DNA from: Caryophanales bacterium UBA4951 | Lineage (GTDB): Bacteria > Bacillota_I > Bacilli_A > RFN20 > CAG-826 | NCBI GenBank assembly: GCA_002397465.1 | Contig: DHAP01000001.1 | Span: 13,384-77,383, forward strand | DNA length: 64,000 nt | Direction of reading: 5' to 3' | Part shown: piece after piece, positions 59,174 through 64,000 of the stretch | Numbering within the stretch: position 1 is the stretch's first letter | How the letters are laid out: the number at the start of each line of letters is the position of its first letter | Program-made: the position numbers and the translations under genes | The notes under the pieces: model-generated | Databases searched by the model: none | Seen by the model: the letters and a program-made list of their open reading frames with translations, nothing else | Told to the model about the DNA's origin: nothing

Positions 59174-60079
59174 TCAGTTTCCTAGAAGCGCGAAATAGCA
59201 CTGATAAGGGAGGAGAATCCCTTCCTGGAATTCTTCGATGCCAGCCATGTCGACTTTGTGGGACAAACCCCATTTCTTTGGCTCGTTCAGCCCGTTCACA
59301 TAGACGAGGATTCGGTTGTTGGAGCAATAGAATGAGAGATGCGCAGCCCGCTCAGTTTCAAGCTCGTTGACCCTCTGAATTCTCTTTGGGCTCATGAACT
59401 CATGGGCGAAATAGACCGATGAAGCGTAGATCCGGTGGTTGTTTTCGAATAACGTTGACTCAAGATGGGCTTCTGAGAACGATGGGTCGTTTTTGAAGAG
59501 AGCCTCTTCGTTTTTGCTTAATAGAAGCAGTTTTTCTTCATAGGACTTCGGAACGACGAATTCGACGAAACGCCCATGGAAATCGTAAGGTATCGCGTTC
59601 TTGATTTTCGAGTACTCGTATTCATAGCTGAAGAAAATAACGTCTTTGATGGAGCCTTCTAGATAAGAGGCCTCTTCTTGGTCAGGTTTCTTTTTAAGCC
59701 CCTCGAAACGCTTATTGGCCTCAAAGCCGTCTGGCAAGGAATACATGATCGACAAGGAATCGTATTTTCCTTCTGACAGCCTTTTGCTGAGCAAGAGGAA
59801 ATAAGCCTTTTTGAAATCCTTCTTAGCCGAAAAAGAAAGGAAAACGAAGACGGGGCAAACAACAAGGAAGAAGACGAAGCCAAGGCTGACGAACAAAGCC
59901 TGGTAAACCTCACCGATAGCCCCCACTATGACTAAGGCCAAACCACCCGCTCCGATAAGCGAAGCCACCACCACATAAAGGACGAACAGAAACAAATCGC
60001 GTTTTCTTTTCTTCTCCAGATAAAGGCAAAGCTCTTCCAAACTATTGAATTGCGGATAGACGTCCTTCCCTTTTTTCAT
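59174..60079 (-). CDS. DUF3137-like membrane protein
   Basis: 301 residues. Two membrane segments at about 30-75, then a soluble domain with YDFHGRFVEFVVPKSY near 164 and DPSFSEAHLESTLFENNHRIYAS-like region near 198-220, matching the DUF3137 pattern. Function is unknown. AGAGGG precedes the ATG. It lies 85 bp upstream of the giant helicase start, in the same direction, and may be co-transcribed. Confidence 0.62.
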   Translation of the reverse strand: MKKGKDVYPQFNSLEELCLYLEKKRKRDLFLFVLYVVVASLIGAGGLALVIVGAIGEVYQALFVSLGFVFFLVVCPVFVFLSFSAKKDFKKAYFLLLSKRLSEGKYDSLSIMYSLPDGFEANKRFEGLKKKPDQEEASYLEGSIKDVIFFSYEYEYSKIKNAIPYDFHGRFVEFVVPKSYEEKLLLLSKNEEALFKNDPSFSEAHLESTLFENNHRIYASSVYFAHEFMSPKRIQRVNELETERAAHLSFYCSNNRILVYVNGLNEPKKWGLSHKVDMAGIEEFQEGILLPYQCYFALLGN

Positions 60080-60094
60080 GTTTGTCCCTCTTAA

Positions 60095-60589
60095 CTATGA
60101 GCTTTGGCTCAATTCGTAGCAAAGCCTTTCGGTGCCATCTTCCACCCTAGTGATACCACAATATGTAAAGCCATGCTTGATGAATAGATGCCTCATCGTC
60201 TTGTTGTCTTTATGGGTATCCATTCGGATGTGAGGGCAAAAAGACTTGGCGTAATCGAGGATATAGGCAAACATCCCATGATAAGCTGATGAAGAGGCCA
60301 AAGAATGGATCACGTAATATTGGGAATCATCATTCCATTTGCCATCAATGTGGATATAGGTGGGATCCTCGCCAGGGATGAGGGCAAACAAGGCGATGAT
60401 TTTCTTTTCGTCCACCACGACCTTCAAAGCGGACGTTTTGATTTCCTCGCAGAGTCTAGAAACAGATGGGCTATGCCGCCCCCACTGTCCGGGATTTCCT
60501 TCTTCGATCATCCTCGTTTGGGCGTCAGTTATGACTTCGAGCATACCTTGAATGTCGAAATACGTGGCTTCCCTGATTCTTAAATCCAT
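60095..60589 (-). CDS. GNAT-family N-acetyltransferase
   Basis: 164 residues from the ATG at 60589 (MDLRIREATYFD); longer frames lack family similarity. Conserved features: REATYFDIQGMLEVI at the start, the NPGQWG region near 33 and the acetyl-CoA region KDNKTMRHLFIKHGF near 127. Substrate unknown. TATACT ends 6 nt before the ATG behind a run of T, with TTCACG 18 bp further up and no ribosome-binding site. It follows the cupin unit in the same direction. Confidence 0.78.
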   Translation of the reverse strand: MDLRIREATYFDIQGMLEVITDAQTRMIEEGNPGQWGRHSPSVSRLCEEIKTSALKVVVDEKKIIALFALIPGEDPTYIHIDGKWNDDSQYYVIHSLASSSAYHGMFAYILDYAKSFCPHIRMDTHKDNKTMRHLFIKHGFTYCGITRVEDGTERLCYELSQSS

Positions 60590-60685
60590 AAAAAAAGTAT
60601 AGCCTTCAAAACTCATTTGCGTGAATAGAAGATATGAGGGCTTTGGCAAACCTGGCCAAAGCCCATCAACGACAAATCTTTTTGC

Positions 60686-61009
60686 TTATTGCTTAGGAAC
60701 GACGCAGAGGACCTCAAGGTCTTCCTCATAAGGATTCCACATCGTGTGGCTGCCGCCTTTCGGGCAGTAATGGACTTCGCCGGCCTTGAAATGGCCTTTC
60801 TCCCCATTGAGGATGAAGTCAGCCCGGCCCTTTATCGCATAGATGATCTCCGACGAATCGACGTGGGTATGAAGGCCAATCGAGCTGCCTTTTGGGAGTC
60901 TGGCAAGCATGATTTTCACTTTGCCGTCATCCTGCATTTTGGCGTATACGGAGCCTTCTCCGCCTTTAAGATGGTCGATCTTGATCTCTTTTTGCTCGGA
61001 TAAATTCAT
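60686..61009 (-). CDS. small cupin-domain protein
   Basis: 107 residues. PKGSSIGLHTHVDSSEIIYAIKG-type motif near 39-61 gives His/His/Glu ligands (short form: LHTHVDSSE), and KAGEVHYCPKGGSHTMWN near 75 gives the second motif with His. A metal-binding beta-barrel; enzymatic or sensory role unknown. GGAGG precedes the ATG, and the start overlaps the preceding gene by 4 bp. Confidence 0.85.
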   Translation of the reverse strand: MNLSEQKEIKIDHLKGGEGSVYAKMQDDGKVKIMLARLPKGSSIGLHTHVDSSEIIYAIKGRADFILNGEKGHFKAGEVHYCPKGGSHTMWNPYEEDLEVLCVVPKQ

Positions 61010-62751
61010 TGTTTTTCCTCCAATAGGTAATCAAATAGCTTTCTAGCGGCCCGTTCTGGGCCCTTCTTTTCTTCTCCTTCGATGCCAAGCTCGGTATAAA
61101 GCAGTCCGAGCCTCGTCCCTTCTTCTTTCATCTTATGGAAATAGCTTTGGACCAAAGGATGGCATTTGTCCTTGAGCTGGACAGGCCCGAAAGGATTGGC
61201 GAAGTATGAGGAGACCAATCCGACCTCCCCTGTCGTGCCCTTGGCTTTTCTTTTTCCTTCTTCGGCGACTTTGGCCAATACATCAGGCTCCTCGATGAAA
61301 GAAAGCCCATCATCGTTTTTTTCATAGTTATTCGCATACAAGAAGCAATCGACTGGATAGGAGGCCACGACTTCTTCATATGGGGTACAGCTATAGACAA
61401 GACGGGAGTTATTCTCGCCGAGGTTATACATCAGCGCGTCATTCAAATGGCTGAAGGCATAGCCCTCATCAAGATCGTCCAGCCTCACAAAAGCCCCGAT
61501 TTCGGTGCCAGAGGCCACCACTTTGTCATCTTTCATATGGAGGGTGCCCATATCATCGAAGACGATGGTGAGCCTTTCGAGGTACTCGCTGGCGAGGCTT
61601 CTGAAGGCTTCGATGGACTCGCTTTTGCCAGCCCCCGAATCACCCATGATGACAAGGTTGAATGATTTTCCGCCTTTGAGGGTCAAGGAAACCATCGAGC
61701 CATGGATCGGGAGGGACCCCTTCTCGATCATCATGATGTTATAAAGGGTGAGAATCAGTTTTTTGACATAGCCGAAATAGTCGGCCTCGTCGGTCGAAGA
61801 GACGTAACCGATCATCATGCCGTTTTCCTTATCGTGATAATAAGTCCCGGTGCTTTTGCCTTCTTTGCCACCGAAAACTATCATGATGTCTGGCTTTTTG
61901 TCGCATTCATCGATGGAGGCTTTCTCAAAAAGGTTGAGACAGCCAAGAACTATCGGGGCGAACTTATAGGAGAAATAGAGATACACCAAAGCGGACCCGC
62001 ATTTCAAAGGCAGGCAAAAGGATGTCTTTTCATCAAGGCAGTTCTTATCGAGCAACGGGTTTACTGGGCATTCCTCATAGACTCCGATTCTTTTGTTGCG
62101 TTTTGAATAATAACTATAAGGAAGGTTAAGGTCGGCTGAGGAGATGAATGGGACCTTCTCCAAGTAGGAATACTCATCCGGATAGGAAATCGACGGCCTA
62201 GCGAGGACAAAGCCGGCCAAGAAGCCGACCGAATAGTCCTTCTCGACGCTGATGGGCTTCAAAAGAAGGTTTCTTTTCCAACTGTAGAAGATATGGAAAA
62301 GGCTCTTTCTGACGAATAACATCTTAGGTTTCAGTCTCTCAAGGCTATCAGTTCCCTCGTCGTCAATCGTGGCGAAACGGGCTAATTTCTGCCAATAAAG
62401 GAAGAACAGCTGGTCCATCTTGAAAAACGAGAGGCCACCATCGGATAATACCATCTTGTAATTAGGATATTGCGCGATGATATCGGTTCTTTTTTGATGA
62501 AGAGACAATAGTTGTATCTTGATGATGTCATCAAGCGGATTCTCTAATCGGGCCCAGAAAAACGACAGGAGTTCCTGGTTCTTTTCCTTTAACGAAGAAA
62601 GGAAGACGCTCAAGACCTTCTTGTAAGAAGACGATAAAATGAGAGACTCATCGCTATTGATGGATGAGCCGTCTTTCTTCTCGCCTAGATATCCCTCGAC
62701 GTTTTTGAGGGAAGCCACATAGACGTTGTCCTCAAAGTAGAACTGACTCAT
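61006..62751 (-). CDS. PEP carboxykinase-like ATPase (HPr kinase/PEPCK fold)
   Basis: 581 residues from the ATG at 62751 (GAGG 9 nt upstream, overlapping the aminotransferase end by 20 bp). P-loop GDSGAGKSESIEAF near 381, IVFDDMGTL near 407, GTEIGAFVRLDDLDEGYAF near 424-442, CFLYANNYE near 482 and SYFANPFGPVQ near 526. These match a Firmicutes family usually annotated as ATP-dependent PEP carboxykinase, though the N-terminal 330 residues are unlike E. coli PckA. Lies between an aminotransferase and a cupin. Whether it decarboxylates oxaloacetate or acts as a kinase cannot be told here. Confidence 0.68.
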   Translation of the reverse strand: MSQFYFEDNVYVASLKNVEGYLGEKKDGSSINSDESLILSSSYKKVLSVFLSSLKEKNQELLSFFWARLENPLDDIIKIQLLSLHQKRTDIIAQYPNYKMVLSDGGLSFFKMDQLFFLYWQKLARFATIDDEGTDSLERLKPKMLFVRKSLFHIFYSWKRNLLLKPISVEKDYSVGFLAGFVLARPSISYPDEYSYLEKVPFISSADLNLPYSYYSKRNKRIGVYEECPVNPLLDKNCLDEKTSFCLPLKCGSALVYLYFSYKFAPIVLGCLNLFEKASIDECDKKPDIMIVFGGKEGKSTGTYYHDKENGMMIGYVSSTDEADYFGYVKKLILTLYNIMMIEKGSLPIHGSMVSLTLKGGKSFNLVIMGDSGAGKSESIEAFRSLASEYLERLTIVFDDMGTLHMKDDKVVASGTEIGAFVRLDDLDEGYAFSHLNDALMYNLGENNSRLVYSCTPYEEVVASYPVDCFLYANNYEKNDDGLSFIEEPDVLAKVAEEGKRKAKGTTGEVGLVSSYFANPFGPVQLKDKCHPLVQSYFHKMKEEGTRLGLLYTELGIEGEEKKGPERAARKLFDYLLEEKQ

Positions 62752-63928
62752 GGGTGATGGCCTCTTTGATCTTCGCGGCAAGCCCCTTAACTTCTTTGAG
62801 GGATATCGAGGAGAAAGCCACCCTCAGGCAATCGTCGCGGTTCGGAACGATGTAGATATCCTCTTTCATCAGATACTCCACGACGCTCTTGGCGTTCCTC
62901 GCCGGTATGGAGATGAAGAACCCGGCTTCATATGGGTAGGTCTCAAGGCCGGCCTCTTTGGCTTCTTTTAAGAACAACGACGACCTCTCCTTCACGAGTT
63001 TTCTATTCATATTCGTCTCTCTCACAAGCTCATCATGGTAGGACTCATCGGTCAATAAATCCCCGACGATGTTCATGGCCATGTGGTTGGAGACGCTCCA
63101 AAGGCCCCTGGCCCCCGCTTTCAAGCTAAGATATTCGGCCGTTTCCTTTTCTTTTTCCTGATTCATAACGCCCAAAGCCCCGATCCTAAGGCCGTATAGG
63201 GAGAAGGTCTTGGAAAAGGAAAAGCATAGATAGACCATCACCCCGGCTGGGATGTCTTTAAGGAAGGAGATGATATGGACTTTTTGGCTCGCTTCAGCGA
63301 AGTCGATGTAAGCCAAATCCAAGATTAGGCTGACTTTGCCGTTCAACTCTTTCTTGTTGAGGAGTTCCCTTAGCTCGGCCCACTCCCCGCTTTTCATGCA
63401 ATAACCCGTCGGGTTCTCGCAGGGATCATTGACCACGATTGCGATGTGATCATGGCTTTTGGCCCCATCAAGAGCGAGCTTTCGTAAGGAATTGATGCCA
63501 AAGCCTTTGCCTTCAAACAACGAATAATGGTCATATTCAAGGCCGAACTCAGAAGCCACGCCCTCATAATTTGGCCAATCAAAGGAAGGCAATAAAAGAA
63601 GCGAGTTCATTTTGGAGACGCTATGGAAGGAAAGGGCCACTGCCCCAGTCCCTCCGATCGTGGCCAAAAACGATGGTTTCACTTCGCCATTCAAAAACCA
63701 GCCGCTCAGACTGTCTAGGTATTCTCTTTCGCCCTCGACGGAGGGGTATACGAGGTCTTCGTCTTTGTTATGGCTCGCCATGAGATCGCGGATGGATTTC
63801 GAAAGCGGGAGTTTCTTGTCTTCGTCATACATCATTCCAATGGTGGCGTTGATGACCTTGTGTCCTTCTTTCTCTCTTTGCTTCGCCATTTGGTTCAGCT
63901 GCAGTATCGAATCATTTGCTAATGCCAT
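62732..63928 (-). CDS. class I/II PLP-dependent aminotransferase
   Basis: 398 residues. INATIGMMYDEDKKLP near 27-42, NDPCENPTGYCM near 169 and the PLP Lys in CFSFSKTFSLYGLRIGALG near 236-254. It resembles aspartate/aromatic aminotransferases. Combined with the PEPCK-like ATPase immediately downstream (20-bp overlap), aspartate-oxaloacetate interconversion is a reasonable guess. AAGG lies 8 nt before the ATG. Confidence 0.88.
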   Translation of the reverse strand: MALANDSILQLNQMAKQREKEGHKVINATIGMMYDEDKKLPLSKSIRDLMASHNKDEDLVYPSVEGEREYLDSLSGWFLNGEVKPSFLATIGGTGAVALSFHSVSKMNSLLLLPSFDWPNYEGVASEFGLEYDHYSLFEGKGFGINSLRKLALDGAKSHDHIAIVVNDPCENPTGYCMKSGEWAELRELLNKKELNGKVSLILDLAYIDFAEASQKVHIISFLKDIPAGVMVYLCFSFSKTFSLYGLRIGALGVMNQEKEKETAEYLSLKAGARGLWSVSNHMAMNIVGDLLTDESYHDELVRETNMNRKLVKERSSLFLKEAKEAGLETYPYEAGFFISIPARNAKSVVEYLMKEDIYIVPNRDDCLRVAFSSISLKEVKGLAAKIKEAITHESVLL

Positions 63929-64000
63929 AAAGGACCTTCTTTTTTGTCTATTTTGATTTTAGACGGGATATGGAAGATGTCACCAAAATAAAAGAAAAAC

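Noticed and set aside
1..64000. CRISPR array or insertion sequence
   Set aside because: No regularly spaced repeats of 24-40 bp and no transposase-like frame were found on either strand.

Overview
The window looks like chromosome of an anaerobic, fermentative member of the Bacillota/Mycoplasmatota assemblage, probably a gut Bacilli-type lineage near the Erysipelotrichia/RF39 groups. The evidence is a lysine (L-box) riboswitch, class II-type GalT, an Rnf complex with its flavin-transfer partner, rubrerythrin, glycolipid-type GT4 and PlsC enzymes, and lipoproteins with Gram-positive lipoboxes. There is no rRNA, CRISPR array, prophage or transposase. The assignment is inference; no marker gene here fixes the taxon.

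Layout. 1-7.8 kb: a minus-strand operon for galactose and maltodextrin use (cls, iron-dependent alcohol dehydrogenase, galM, galT, galK, malQ; malQ runs off the left edge). 7.9-17.6 kb: a zinc-phospholipase-like protein, an MFS sugar permease, a PhnDCEE-type ABC importer with a small kinase, a MATE exporter and an SDR. 17.8-20.4 kb: a lysine riboswitch controlling a three-gene amino-acid ABC importer. 20.4-25 kb: tRNA-Phe, tRNA-Asp and initiator tRNA, rubrerythrin, and a lipid glycosylation/acylation operon. 25-33.8 kb: alpha-galactosidase and a GH2 enzyme transcribed divergently from a 36-bp gap, their GPH permease with a cre-like site, two tandem TetR regulators and a DUF2804 protein. 34-37 kb: an extended SDR, a second zinc-phospholipase-like protein and a NahK-like sugar kinase.

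37.1-41.9 kb is the accessory region. A tRNA operon (Ala-Met-Ile(UAU)-Ser) ends in tRNA-Ser, and the flank of that tRNA (terminator hairpin plus tRNA 3' end) is repeated twice further downstream. The copies delimit two small units: yefM-yoeB, and a set made of a frameshifted nucleoside phosphorylase, a frameshifted RhuM-PLD gene and an unusual XRE-HIT-pyrophosphatase fusion. This is my best candidate for an undescribed system.

42-49 kb: rnfC-D-G-E-A-(small Cys protein)-B followed by apbE, a NusG-domain-II protein and a Gx-type transporter. RnfB is very short. 49-53 kb: purA-purB, tRNA-Arg, a ZIP metal transporter. 53.4-59.1 kb: a 1903-residue DUF4011/SF1-helicase/Vsr-like/DUF3320 protein resembling the single-gene Hhe defence system. 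59-64 kb: a DUF3137 protein, GNAT, cupin, a PEP-carboxykinase-like ATPase and an aminotransferase.

Two features cut across the window. Nine operon-first genes have a -10-like hexamer 6-10 nt before the ATG and no Shine-Dalgarno, which suggests leaderless mRNAs; many other genes have a clear AGGAG-type site. Three tRNAs also depart from the usual pattern (Ile with UAU anticodon, initiator with C33, Phe with a non-canonical T loop).
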